In this document: piece after piece, positions 1 through 9,030 of the stretch
How positions within the stretch are numbered: position 1 is the first letter of the stretch
How the letters are laid out: each line of letters opens with the position of its first letter
The notes under the pieces: model-generated
The model's database searches: none
Told to the model about the DNA's origin: nothing
Seen by the model: the letters and a program-made list of their open reading frames with translations, nothing else
Made by a program: the position numbers and the translations under genes
Assembly: GCA_026991575.1 (NCBI GenBank)
Contig: JALXBF010000036.1
Span: forward strand, 1 to 64,000
DNA from: Planctomycetota bacterium
GTDB lineage: Bacteria > Planctomycetota > Planctomycetia > JALXBF01
Direction of reading: 5' to 3'
DNA length: 64,000 bases

Positions 1-1060
1 GCGGAAGCCTGGTGAGCGCTTCGACGCTGGCGGTTGCGACGCCCTCCCAGCGGATCTTCGGCTCATAGTGTTCCGGGAACAGTGCCCCGTCGAGGCTGTA
101 GTGGAGTGCGTAGTAGGTGTTCATCCGGTTGAGCAGATGCGGCACGTAACCGGCCAGACCAAAGCTGCGTCGACCGTAGGCTGCGGGCTGACGGCGGAGC
201 GTGTCCCGGTAGGCGTCGGCACCGCGGGCAAGTTGCCATAAGAGGACGTTGATGGGCAGCAGCGTATGACGGCACTCGCGCCACTCGCCGCCGACCAAGT
301 CGCAGCGGTCGGTCTCGATCAGCGCGCGCAGGTGTTCGACGAGGTCCGGGTGGCGTTCGCGAAGCTCGTGGAGCTCTTCGCCCGTGGCAAGCAAGTTGAA
401 GGCCAGGTTGCGATCCAGCAGCGGCTCCAGGCGCTGGGGTTCAGGGGTGCCGAGCACGAAGCACAAACTGTACAGCTCCACGGGGTAGATGCTGTCGCGC
501 GCCCGGTCGATGTGGCGAAAGGCTTCCTGGAGCAGTTCGATGTGTTCCTGGTAGCCTGCAGCCTGGGCAGCCCGTTGGACAGCGTGCGCGTAGTTTCCAG
601 ACGCAAGCCCGTCGTCTCGGCCAAGGTGGCTGGAGACGATCCTCCACCATAACGTGGCCAGGCCAAGGGCAAAGAAGTCACGGGCGGTAGCGTCGTCGCT
701 GAGAGGCATGCCCAGCTCGCGGGCAAGCACGCGGAGCTGGTCTGAAAGCGAGCTAGCCCCGACCACGAGCGTAGCGCCGCTGCTGATCGCATGGCTTTCC
801 CACTCCGGGTCGGCGCTCCCCTGCAGCGGAGCAGGCACCAGCACGAGCGCTTCGGCCAGGTCGTCGACCACGTCATACGGGTTGACGAGCTGCGGGAGCC
901 GATCCGCCGCGCACAGCACGGCCGGATGCCACAAGGCAAGGTAGGCAGTTAGCCCCGCGGTTACCTCCTCCGCCTCGTAATCGGACGGGTCGGCATCCAC
1001 GTGAGCCAGGGGCCAGACCGCAAGCAACTTCTGGAACCGGGTCCGATCGGCCGTGGCCAT
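1..1060 (-). CDS. Glycoside hydrolase family 38/57-like protein (3' end outside window)
   Basis: An open frame runs leftward from an ATG at 1060 to the window edge without a stop, about 353 residues, so only the N-terminal part is present. AGGAG at 1066-1070 is well placed for this start. The translation begins MATADRTRFQKLL and contains LVGGEWRE followed by LLPINVLLWQLARG, then SFGLAGYVPHLLNRMN and PKIRWEGV. This pattern resembles the family 38/57 beta/alpha fold of retaining glycosidases and a planctomycete lineage of putative alpha-mannosidases. I see no secretion signal, so it is probably cytoplasmic. Substrate is unknown. Overlapping rightward and leftward frames in this stretch are low-complexity Ser/Arg/Trp-rich shadows. 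The coding call is firm; the family assignment is moderate. Confidence 0.65.
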   Translation of the reverse strand, partial: MATADRTRFQKLLAVWPLAHVDADPSDYEAEEVTAGLTAYLALWHPAVLCAADRLPQLVNPYDVVDDLAEALVLVPAPLQGSADPEWESHAISSGATLVVGASSLSDQLRVLARELGMPLSDDATARDFFALGLATLWWRIVSSHLGRDDGLASGNYAHAVQRAAQAAGYQEHIELLQEAFRHIDRARDSIYPVELYSLCFVLGTPEPQRLEPLLDRNLAFNLLATGEELHELRERHPDLVEHLRALIETDRCDLVGGEWRECRHTLLPINVLLWQLARGADAYRDTLRRQPAAYGRRSFGLAGYVPHLLNRMNTYYALHYSLDGALFPEHYEPKIRWEGVATASVEALTRLP

Positions 1061-1373
1061 GGGAACTCCTCGTGGGTGTACGTGAACTTATCGTACGCGG
1101 CGGCGGGTGGTCGGCAGCGGCTGCGGTGGGCACGCTGGCGGGAACGCCGCCGGGCACGACCGGCTCTAAGATATGTGCAGACGGCTTGTGCTGGTCGTAC
1201 CGGCCGGGGAGCTAGTCAGTGCACGGACGCGGATGTTAAACTTAGACGTGGTGCGCAGGGTTAGAGGTGCGCTCTGGGCCTTTCCGGCTGAGGCGGTCCG
1301 GAAACCGCTTCCGCACAGCCGCCTGCCCTAGACACATCGCGACTCCGACCGTCGCATTCGGAGGACCGGCCTG
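1061..1373. other. Divergent intergenic region, no gene seen
   Basis: About 310 bases separate the leftward hydrolase-like gene from the rightward pilM-like gene, so promoters for both should lie here. I see no RNA-gene signature and no strong hairpin. A GGAGG ribosome binding site at 1360-1364 serves the gene starting at 1374. No consensus -35/-10 pair stands out. Confidence 0.5.
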
Positions 1374-3830
1374 ATGGCAAGAGAGCAAGCCGTATGGGGC
1401 ATTGAAATCGGTCAGTCCGCTCTGAAGGCGTTGAGGCTGGAGAAGAAAGAGGACGGCTCGGTCGAAGCGACGGCGTTCGAGTACGTCGAGCACCCGAAGA
1501 TCCTCAGCCAGCCGGATGCCGATGCTGCAGAGCTAGCTCGAGCAGCACTACGTACGTTCCTGAGCCGCAACGACGTGTCCAACGATCGGGTGGTCATCGG
1601 CATCCCCGGTCAGAACGGCCTGATCCGCTTCGTGAAGCTGCCGCCGGTCGAGCCCAGCAAGATCCCCGACCTGATCCAGTTCGAAGCCCGTCAGCAGATT
1701 CCCTTCCCGCTGGAAGAAGTGATCTGGGACTACCAGCCGATCAGCGGTCCGGGCGGAAACGGCCAGGGGTTCGCGGGCCAGCAGCAGGAAGTTGGCCTGT
1801 TTGCTATGAAGCGGGACATTCTCTACGGCCACATCGCGCCGTACCTGGAAGCGGACATTGAGTTTGACGTGGTGCAGCTGCGCCCGCTGGCGGTCTACAA
1901 CTTCGCCGCCTACGACCTGCTGGGCTACCCGGAACAATCCGGTCCGAGCGAGGACGGCTACATTGTCGTCATGGAGATGGGAGCGGACAACACCGACCTG
2001 GTGATCACCGACGGCCTGCGGGTCTGGCAGCGCACGCTGACCATCGGTGGCAACCACTTCACCCGGGCGCTCACCAAGGAACTGAAGCTGACGTTCGCCA
2101 AGGCGGAGCACCTCAAGCGAAACGCGACCAAGGCGCAGGATCCGCGCGTGCTCTTCCAGACGATGCGTCCGGTGTTCAACGATTTCGTCAACGAGGTGCA
2201 ACGATCGCTGGGGTTCTTCGCCAGTGTGCATCGGCGGGCCAAGATCGCGCGCGTGGTCGGAGTGGGCAATGCGTTCAAACTGCCCGGTCTTCAAAAGCTG
2301 CTTGCCCAGCAGTTGAAGCTACCCGTAGAGCGTCTTGAGTCGTTTCATCGGCTCGGTGGCGCCAGCGTCGTCGAGTCCCCGGTCTTCCGCGATAACCTGC
2401 CCGGTTTTGCGGTCGCGTATGGCCTGGCACTCCAAGGGCTTGGCCTTGCCCCGATCCGCGGGAACTTGATTCCCAAGGAGATCGTACAGCGGCGGTTGAT
2501 CCGGGCCAAGAAACCCTGGGTCCTTACTGCGGCCGCGGCCCTACTTACGGCCTACACGCTGGTCTTCTTCGGCAACTGGTCACGCTATCACGCCGTGGCT
2601 GAAGCGCGGTACGGTGAGGCGGAGCGCGACGCAAAGGCAGCCATTGATCTGGCAAACCAATACAAGCGGGACTTCGAAACGGCAAAGAACAAGTGGCAGC
2701 AGGTCAAGAACCAGGGCGAGGCGCTGACGGCGAACGTGCGGAATCGCTACCTGTGGCTGGAACTGCTCCAGACCCTCACCGCCGAGCTGCCTGACCCGGG
2801 CGTGCAGGATCTGAGGAAGGTTCCCGACCGGAAGGATCTGCTGATCGATTCCATCGACACGCAGTACTTCACGAATCTGGCCGAGTGGTACCAGGGAATC
2901 GACTTCAATGACCCCGAGGTGAAGCTGACCGCCTTTGGACTGGACCGGGACAATCCCCCGAACGGCGAAGGTTGGGTGCTGTTCATCCGGGGCCATCACT
3001 TCAACCGGTTCACCGAGACGCACACCTATCAGGTGCTGTGGAAACTGCAGGAGTCGGCCCGGCTGCGTCAGCTCGGGGTGACACACATCACGCTCACGGC
3101 AAACGAAACCACGCTGTGGAACCCGAGCGAAAACCCGCCCACGCTCCGCCGCGCCAGCTCCTCCGGAACCCTGGCGTCGCGGGGTTCCGGCGGCGCGCTG
3201 GGTAGCATGGGCAGCATGACCAGTGGCAACCTGGGCTACGGCGCCAGCGACCGTGGCATGATGTCGGCTAACCCGGGTGGGTACGGCATGAGCGGTTACG
3301 GCTACGGCGGCGGTGGTGAGGATTACGCCACCGGTGGCCTTGGCGGCGGCATGCCCGGCATGGGAGGCATGATGGGCGGCATGCCACCGAGCGGCACCAG
3401 CGGTGCTCCCGCAACCGGCAGACCCGCGGCCCAGCAACAGCAACTGACCAATGTCGTCCGCTTGCCCCGAACGGACTTTATCATCGAGTTTGCCTGGAAG
3501 CCGACACCCAGCGATTCACGCAAGAACCTGGCGGAGGTGGCCAAGGAGATCCAGGACTACCTGAAAGCTCATCCACGGCCACGGCCGCGGGCCATTCGCC
3601 AAGAGGAAGTCCAGCAGGAACGCCAGCAGCAGCAACAACAATTGCAGCAGCAACAGAACCAACAGCAGCAGCCCCCAACAGGAGTGCAACCTTCTGCGCC
3701 TCAGTCTGCTCCCGGCCAGGGGCCCGCACCGGGCGGTCAACCGGCTCCATCGTCGACCGGGACAGCACCTGCAGCTGGTGGGCAACCCACAGGCCAGCCT
3801 GGTGCCGCTCCGAATCAGCCGCAGCGATAG
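1374..3830 (+). CDS. pilM: PilM-family type IV pilus/secretion platform protein with PilN-like C-terminal part
   Basis: 818 residues. Residues 1-350 are an actin-like ATPase domain of the PilM/GspL type: it opens VWGIEIGQSALKALRL and has the typical VVIGIPGQN and FEARQQIPFPLEEV stretches. A single membrane helix near 380-402 is followed by coiled coil (about 410-460), then a periplasmic part, so the protein resembles a PilM-PilN fusion; canonical PilM is about 350 residues. Residues about 598-682 are Gly/Met/Ser/Tyr-rich, and about 746-767 is a Gln-rich tail ending in Pro/Gly/Ala-rich sequence. The ATG at 1374 is chosen because GGAGG lies 9 bases upstream and the conserved GIEIGQ strand starts soon after. 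It heads a three-gene operon that probably forms the inner-membrane platform of a pilus or type II-like secretion machine. Confidence 0.85.
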   Translation: MAREQAVWGIEIGQSALKALRLEKKEDGSVEATAFEYVEHPKILSQPDADAAELARAALRTFLSRNDVSNDRVVIGIPGQNGLIRFVKLPPVEPSKIPDLIQFEARQQIPFPLEEVIWDYQPISGPGGNGQGFAGQQQEVGLFAMKRDILYGHIAPYLEADIEFDVVQLRPLAVYNFAAYDLLGYPEQSGPSEDGYIVVMEMGADNTDLVITDGLRVWQRTLTIGGNHFTRALTKELKLTFAKAEHLKRNATKAQDPRVLFQTMRPVFNDFVNEVQRSLGFFASVHRRAKIARVVGVGNAFKLPGLQKLLAQQLKLPVERLESFHRLGGASVVESPVFRDNLPGFAVAYGLALQGLGLAPIRGNLIPKEIVQRRLIRAKKPWVLTAAAALLTAYTLVFFGNWSRYHAVAEARYGEAERDAKAAIDLANQYKRDFETAKNKWQQVKNQGEALTANVRNRYLWLELLQTLTAELPDPGVQDLRKVPDRKDLLIDSIDTQYFTNLAEWYQGIDFNDPEVKLTAFGLDRDNPPNGEGWVLFIRGHHFNRFTETHTYQVLWKLQESARLRQLGVTHITLTANETTLWNPSENPPTLRRASSSGTLASRGSGGALGSMGSMTSGNLGYGASDRGMMSANPGGYGMSGYGYGGGGEDYATGGLGGGMPGMGGMMGGMPPSGTSGAPATGRPAAQQQQLTNVVRLPRTDFIIEFAWKPTPSDSRKNLAEVAKEIQDYLKAHPRPRPRAIRQEEVQQERQQQQQQLQQQQNQQQQPPTGVQPSAPQSAPGQGPAPGGQPAPSSTGTAPAAGGQPTGQPGAAPNQPQR

Positions 3831-3895
3831 GCGTCCGGGGTTTCGTGGTGCATGCGCTCTTTTGAGCAACGGTCGTCGGAGTAGAGGTCAAGGTA

Positions 3896-5011
3896 ATGGA
3901 TCAGCTGAAGCAAATCTGGCAATACCGGTTCTGGATCGCCGTCGCACTGGCGGTGCTGATCCCGCTGGTGGGCTACGGAAACATCTCCAGCCTTTCGGAA
4001 CAGGTCCAGCAGCGCGAGAGCCAGCTGAACAACCTCGTCACCCAGCTCAACGGCCTCAGCTCGGCGACGAATCCAAACCCGAGTTGGGTCCGTGAGGTGG
4101 ATGGGCTGCGCGAGCAGCTGCGCAAGCAGGTCGACGAAGCGTGGCGGGTACTTTACGAACGGCAGAAGCCGTTCTTTGTGTGGCCGAAAACGGAGCAGTA
4201 CGATTTCGCCGTTGAAATCGGGTCGCTAGACCCGAAGGACACCAACGTGCAGGTTCCCATCGTTGTCTTGAACGCTTATCGGGACACCTATCCGGAGCAG
4301 ATGCGCGAAATCTGGCGTTTGGCTGAACCACGGCAAGACCCGGACACAAAGCAACTGGTGGACTTCCCCTTCGAACTCATCACCAACTCACCGCTGTACT
4401 GGGACTTCGGAGATAGGACGCCGAGTCTACAGGAGATCTGGCTGGCCCAGGAAGATGCCTGGTTCCTGAAGTCGCTAGTGGTGGCCATTGCGGCGACGAA
4501 CCGAGGGGCACAGTCCTGGCGCGACGCTCCGCTGAAGCAAGTGGTCCAGTTCGCTCTTGGGCCTGCGGCAGTTGATGACAGCTTCGCCAAGAGCGGCAAG
4601 TCACTTCAGCCAAGGGACCTACAACTTAGCACCCAGCAGACTACCACCTCAACGACCAGCTCCTCAAGCAACGAACAGGGTGGTTTCTATGTGGAGAAGA
4701 CCGAGCAGTTTGTCAGCGTTCCTGCGTACCTGAAGATCCGCATTGACCAGCGCAAGATCTGGTGGGTGCTGGCATCGCTGTCCAACGCGCCGATGCCACT
4801 GGAGATCAAGCAAATCAAGTTCCAGGCGTTGCGATTGCGTTCGCCTGAAGAAGAGCAGGCTCGGAAATCCGAGGTTGTCATCCGGGGACGGCGTGAGGAT
4901 GCTTTTTACCACATGGTGGAGCTAGACGTCTGGGGTGTGATTTATCGCTACCTGCCACCGCCGGGCAGCGAACAGCCGTCTTCGCCGGCAACGGCTGGTG
5001 GTGCCCAGTGA
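3896..5011 (+). CDS. Membrane-anchored platform protein, PilO-like by position
   Basis: 371 residues. A short cytoplasmic N-terminus precedes one membrane helix at about 11-28 (FWIAVALAVLIPLVGYG), then a coiled-coil stretch to about residue 85 and a periplasmic domain. A Ser/Thr-rich linker (TTTSTTSSSS) lies near residue 255. The next part (VPAYLKIRIDQRKIWWVLASLSNAPMP) resembles the ferredoxin-like fold of PilO/GspM proteins in layout, but I cannot show homology from motifs. It lies 65 bases after the pilM-like gene and 77 before the next gene on the same strand, so co-transcription is likely. Function is inferred from position and topology only. Confidence 0.7.
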   Translation: MDQLKQIWQYRFWIAVALAVLIPLVGYGNISSLSEQVQQRESQLNNLVTQLNGLSSATNPNPSWVREVDGLREQLRKQVDEAWRVLYERQKPFFVWPKTEQYDFAVEIGSLDPKDTNVQVPIVVLNAYRDTYPEQMREIWRLAEPRQDPDTKQLVDFPFELITNSPLYWDFGDRTPSLQEIWLAQEDAWFLKSLVVAIAATNRGAQSWRDAPLKQVVQFALGPAAVDDSFAKSGKSLQPRDLQLSTQQTTTSTTSSSSNEQGGFYVEKTEQFVSVPAYLKIRIDQRKIWWVLASLSNAPMPLEIKQIKFQALRLRSPEEEQARKSEVVIRGRREDAFYHMVELDVWGVIYRYLPPPGSEQPSSPATAGGAQ

Positions 5012-5088
5012 GGGGGGCAAGCTGACGTGGCAGTGGGCGATTTGGTCAACAGGATCGGGACAGTCGGCGGTACTCCGGAGATCCGCCC

Positions 5089-7392
5089 ATGAAGCTGGAT
5101 TTGAACGCACTGAAGAAGCTGGACTGGCTTGACCTGCTGCTCCGCTATGGCGACAAGGCCCTGGTGGGGATCGCGGCCTTAGTGCTGCTGTGGGCGATGT
5201 GGAAGGCAGTCGCAGCGCTGCGGCAGGTGCCCGACGTCTCGCCCACGGAACTGACGGCGTTGGCAAACAACGTACGCTCGCGACTCAACCAGTCCAACGT
5301 GACGCCCGAACTGTTGGCCGAAGCAGGCGTCAAGAACCCCGATTTTACCGGCCTGGTTCAGGAGCTCAGCCGCGAAGTCAACCCGAACCTGGTCGCCGAT
5401 GCCGATCTCTTCTATCGCTTCCTCGACTTCGGTGGCATTTTGCGCGAGCAGCCTGAGATCTTTGCCCCCGAGGAGCTTTACGTTGCTGCCGGCCGCGGTG
5501 GCCTGCTGCTGTACGAACTGGATGAGCAGGGCAACAAGATTCCTGCCACGGTGAAGAAGAAAACGACTCGACCGAAGAAACGGCGCCGCCGTGCTAGCCG
5601 CCGCCGCGTCAGCACGGACGATGCGTCGATGATGGGCGGTATGGGTGAGATGGGCTATGGCGGCTACGGCGGCGACATGATGGAAGGCATGATGGGCTAC
5701 CCCGGCATGGGAATGGGTGGCTATCCCGGTATGGGAATGGGCGGCTACCCGGGCATGGGCGGCGGCTACCCGGGCATGGGGGGAATGGAAGAAGGCATGG
5801 CCGAGGGAATGGCCGGTCCGGCGCCGAGTCGGCCGGCAAGTCGACCGCGGGCCCGCGGCGGCGCGGACAGCCGACGCATCGCTGGTCTGAAGTCACGCAC
5901 TGAGGAAGAGGAGAAGAAGGAAGATACCGAACAGACCGGTACAACCACCGCTCAGCAGTACGAGATGCACCCCAGAGGGTTCCGCTGGGTCGTCATCACC
6001 GCCGTCTATCCGCACAAGAAACAACTCGAGGAGTACCGCCGTGCCCTCAAAGCTGCCGAGGCACCCGAATACGTCCGCGTCGTCGTCGAACGGCGGATGC
6101 TTCAAAGCGACGGGACCTTCTCAGACTGGCAGCCTGTGGACACGCGGCCGAACGCTTGGATCGCAAAGCGACGTGTCGGCGTGGAAGAGGAACTGCCCGT
6201 GCTGCAGCCATACCTGTTGGACGGGCTTGTTGAGAAGCTGCCCCGCCTGGCATACGGCGCCTGGGAGTACGTCGATCACGTGATGGCCATCGAGGCAGCA
6301 GGGCAAAAGCCCGAAGAGGTTGCTCGTCAGGCTCAGGGCCAGCAGCAAGGGGGGCCGTTTGGACCCGGTGGCATGCCAGGAACTGGTAGCGAAGAGGAAA
6401 TGTACGGCATGGGCGGCAGCGGTTATCCCGGCATGATGGGTGGCAATATGCCCCCCGGCATGGGTGGCATGGGCGGTATGGAGGGCGCCATGGAAGGTGC
6501 CGCTGGTTACCCCGGGATGGGTGGTGCCGGTGGCTACCCTGGCATGGGACCAGGGGGGATGCCCGGTCCGATGATGGGCGGGGGAGCAGCCGCGGGTGCG
6601 ACCGGACAGGGTGGCCAGAACGGCCAGCAGTTCGCGCCTCCGGGCAGCGCCGCCCAGGAACAGAAGCGGTACATCGAAGTCGAGTACGTCCAGGTGCGCT
6701 TCATCGATTACACGGTACAGGCCGGGCGGACATACCAGTACCGCATGAAGGTCGTGGTGAAGAACCCGAATTACAACCGCCCCGACGTAGCCGAAGATGC
6801 GTACCGCAAGCCCGAATTCCTGGAGGGGCCATGGAGCAAACCGTCGCGGCCCGTCTATGTGGGCAAAGACGTAGAATACTACCTGGTGAACGCCAAGTTC
6901 AACGAGCGGACCGGCATGCCCCGTGGCGTGTTTGAGGTCCATCGTTGGGACAACGAGACGGGCGATTGGTATTGCTCAACGTTCGAGGTTGTTCCCGGCG
7001 CGCCAGTCGGCAACCAGCGCAAAATCAAGATCCTCACGTGGGAAGAGGAGGTCAAGGAAGAACTGGTTGACTTCAACACCGGCGCCGTGTTACTGGACGT
7101 CGTTGGTGGCCGGCAACGGTTCCAGGAAAATGGCACAACGTACAGCTATGAAGAGCCGGTTCAGGCGCTTGTCGTCACGCGTGAAGGCGACCTGATCTGG
7201 CGCGCCTTGACCGACGACCTTGAGAACCCGATCCGCAAGGAACGAGCCGAGTACTGCGCGGAGATCCGCGAGATCATTCGCGAACTGGAGCGCGGCAGCA
7301 TCGAAGCGGAAACGCCGTTAGGCACGGGCCTGGGTGGCTTCAACACACCGCAAGGAACCGGATCGCGCATCCCAGGTCGTCGAAACCAGTGA
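5089..7392 (+). CDS. Membrane-anchored protein with two Gly/Met-rich repeat blocks, third gene of the pilM operon
   Basis: 767 residues with one N-terminal membrane helix at about 22-44 (ALVGIAALVLLWAMW), so most of the protein is probably periplasmic. A Lys/Arg-rich stretch (about 160-175) leads into a Gly/Met/Tyr/Pro block at about 180-244 built from GYPGMGM-type repeats. A second such block lies at about 425-510. The folded parts are about 45-155, 285-410 and 520-745; the last contains a long beta-rich segment with YIEVEYVQVRFIDYTVQAG. I do not recognise a named domain. Its place after a PilM-like and a PilO-like gene suggests a platform or alignment role comparable to PilP/GspC, which is inference. 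Confidence 0.72.
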   Translation: MKLDLNALKKLDWLDLLLRYGDKALVGIAALVLLWAMWKAVAALRQVPDVSPTELTALANNVRSRLNQSNVTPELLAEAGVKNPDFTGLVQELSREVNPNLVADADLFYRFLDFGGILREQPEIFAPEELYVAAGRGGLLLYELDEQGNKIPATVKKKTTRPKKRRRRASRRRVSTDDASMMGGMGEMGYGGYGGDMMEGMMGYPGMGMGGYPGMGMGGYPGMGGGYPGMGGMEEGMAEGMAGPAPSRPASRPRARGGADSRRIAGLKSRTEEEEKKEDTEQTGTTTAQQYEMHPRGFRWVVITAVYPHKKQLEEYRRALKAAEAPEYVRVVVERRMLQSDGTFSDWQPVDTRPNAWIAKRRVGVEEELPVLQPYLLDGLVEKLPRLAYGAWEYVDHVMAIEAAGQKPEEVARQAQGQQQGGPFGPGGMPGTGSEEEMYGMGGSGYPGMMGGNMPPGMGGMGGMEGAMEGAAGYPGMGGAGGYPGMGPGGMPGPMMGGGAAAGATGQGGQNGQQFAPPGSAAQEQKRYIEVEYVQVRFIDYTVQAGRTYQYRMKVVVKNPNYNRPDVAEDAYRKPEFLEGPWSKPSRPVYVGKDVEYYLVNAKFNERTGMPRGVFEVHRWDNETGDWYCSTFEVVPGAPVGNQRKIKILTWEEEVKEELVDFNTGAVLLDVVGGRQRFQENGTTYSYEEPVQALVVTREGDLIWRALTDDLENPIRKERAEYCAEIREIIRELERGSIEAETPLGTGLGGFNTPQGTGSRIPGRRNQ

Positions 7393-7399
7393 GGTCGCA

Positions 7400-8890
7400 T
7401 TAGCCTCGCCGTTGCCGCAGCGCGCGTGCCGCCGAGCGGAACGCTCGGCCCCGCTCGCGATAGTCAGCGAACTGGTCGGTGCTGGCACATCCAGGAGCCA
7501 GCAGGATCACTGCCCCGGGGCGGCTCTGCTGCCAGCACCAGTCCACCGCTTCATCCAGGTTCGCACACTGACGAAACCGGTGGAAGCCACACAGCGCTAG
7601 AGCCTCCTTCAGGGCAGGCGCCGTTCGGCCTAGAAGCGCCGCGCCCGCTGCCCGCTGGGCCACGGCCCGTGCCAGCGGCATGAGGTCAATCCCCTTGTCC
7701 TCGCCGCCGAGAATGACCCACAGCGGCGCACCGCGCCACGCCTCCAACGCACTGACGGCCGCATGAGGCGTGGTCGCCGCACTGTCATCGACAAAGACTC
7801 GGCCACCGATCCGCGCAGCAACCTGCATGCGATGGGGCAGCAGCCGCGGCCGAGCCAACACCGTGCGGACGGCGTCTTCTGTTGCGCCCAGCAGAACCGC
7901 TGCTGCGGTCCCCAGCGCGAGGTCCTGCCGATAGTGCTCGGCCAGTTGCATGCAGCTGGCCGGCCAGGGCACGAAGCGCTCACGCCCTCGCCCCACTGGG
8001 CGGATCAGCAGACCCCGCCTCCCGATCACCACCCCACGCTCTACCGGCTCGTAGCCCACTTCGTACCGCACACCGGCACTGCGCCATCCGCGCAGCCGCC
8101 GCGAAGCAACGTTCAACACGTACCAGTCCGACGGCTTCTGGTAGCGAAGCACAGTCTGCTTGGCGGCCACATACGCCGCTTCGCTGCCATGCCAATGCAA
8201 GTGATCCGGTGCCAGGGACGTCACCACAGCGTGAGGCGGCGAATAGCGGAGCCGGTCCAGCCAGTGAAGCTGAAAACTGGACACCTCCAGGACCACTCGG
8301 TCCCCTGCCCGGATCCGGTCGAGTTGGGATAGCAGGGATCGGCCGATGTTGCCCCCCAACCACGCTCGGGCCCCGGACCGCTTCAGCATGCGGTACAGCG
8401 TGATTGCCGTGGTCGACTTCCCGTTTGTGCCGGTGATAGCCACGACGGTTGCCGGGCAGTGCGCCAGGAAGATGGCCACCTCCGTCGTGACGGGGATTCC
8501 GAGTGCTTCTGCCTCGAGCACCAACGGATGATTCGGCGGCACCGCGGGGCTGACGACCAACAGTTGGCTACCGCGCAGCGCAGCGGAACCGCCATCCGCC
8601 GCGGTGTGAACCGGTATGGCAAACTCGGCCGCCCGCTGGCCGACCTGGCGCCGCAGCTGCTCGGTGCGCTTTGGATCGTCATCCAGGGCGACGACCGACA
8701 GGCCACGCCGGGTCAGAAAGCGACAGACGGCCAGGCCGGAGCCGTGGCGGCCCAGGCCGAGTACAACGACCCTGGCAAACCGGCTCTGGCAGATCTGGCG
8801 CAGTTCACGAAGCGAGCCGATGGATTCAGCCCGCTGCGGTTCACGGTCGCAGCCCCCCGCACTCTGACTGGACACATCCCTGGCTGGCAC
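7400..8890 (-). CDS. murD: UDP-N-acetylmuramoylalanine--D-glutamate ligase
   Basis: 496 residues. MurD adds D-glutamate to UDP-MurNAc-L-alanine in cytoplasmic peptidoglycan precursor synthesis, using ATP. An N-terminal Rossmann-like domain has VVVLGLGRHGSG (about 41-52); the Mur ligase P-loop ITGTNGKST is at about 152-160. Downstream are EVSSFQL, DHLHWHG and the C-terminal-domain stretch VFVDDSAATTPHAA, all typical of MurD. The start used is GTG at 8890 and the first 35 residues look poorly conserved, so a later start is possible. It stands alone here rather than in a dcw cluster, converges with the pilus operon and diverges from uvrA. Planctomycetes were long thought to lack peptidoglycan, but an intact ligase fits the current view that they make it. 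Confidence 0.93.
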   Translation of the reverse strand: MPARDVSSQSAGGCDREPQRAESIGSLRELRQICQSRFARVVVLGLGRHGSGLAVCRFLTRRGLSVVALDDDPKRTEQLRRQVGQRAAEFAIPVHTAADGGSAALRGSQLLVVSPAVPPNHPLVLEAEALGIPVTTEVAIFLAHCPATVVAITGTNGKSTTAITLYRMLKRSGARAWLGGNIGRSLLSQLDRIRAGDRVVLEVSSFQLHWLDRLRYSPPHAVVTSLAPDHLHWHGSEAAYVAAKQTVLRYQKPSDWYVLNVASRRLRGWRSAGVRYEVGYEPVERGVVIGRRGLLIRPVGRGRERFVPWPASCMQLAEHYRQDLALGTAAAVLLGATEDAVRTVLARPRLLPHRMQVAARIGGRVFVDDSAATTPHAAVSALEAWRGAPLWVILGGEDKGIDLMPLARAVAQRAAGAALLGRTAPALKEALALCGFHRFRQCANLDEAVDWCWQQSRPGAVILLAPGCASTDQFADYRERGRAFRSAARALRQRRG

Positions 8891-9030
8891 GGTTCTGCCG
8901 TCCGGTACGCGTTCGTTCTAGTAGGCTTGCCCCGTTTACTTCGCGGCGTCATGGCCGGAGAATGCTAGAGGTGCTGGCCTTCCGCCGTGTTCCTCACCGT
9001 ATTCAGCTCCCCACCAGGCGGCAAGACCAC

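Noticed and set aside
319-939. A 206-codon leftward frame in the first kilobase
   Set aside because: Its Ser/Arg/Trp/Thr-rich translation lacks any domain and lies over a different minus-strand frame that stays open from 1060 to the window edge and has glycosidase-like features.
5626-5820. Short tandem repeats considered as a CRISPR or satellite
   Set aside because: They are in-frame GYPGMGM-type codon repeats within a gene, with no regular spacers.
8671-9030. Upstream extension of the uvrA frame as coding
   Set aside because: It overlaps murD on the other strand and is not UvrA-like; UvrA length and conserved start fit ATG 9031.
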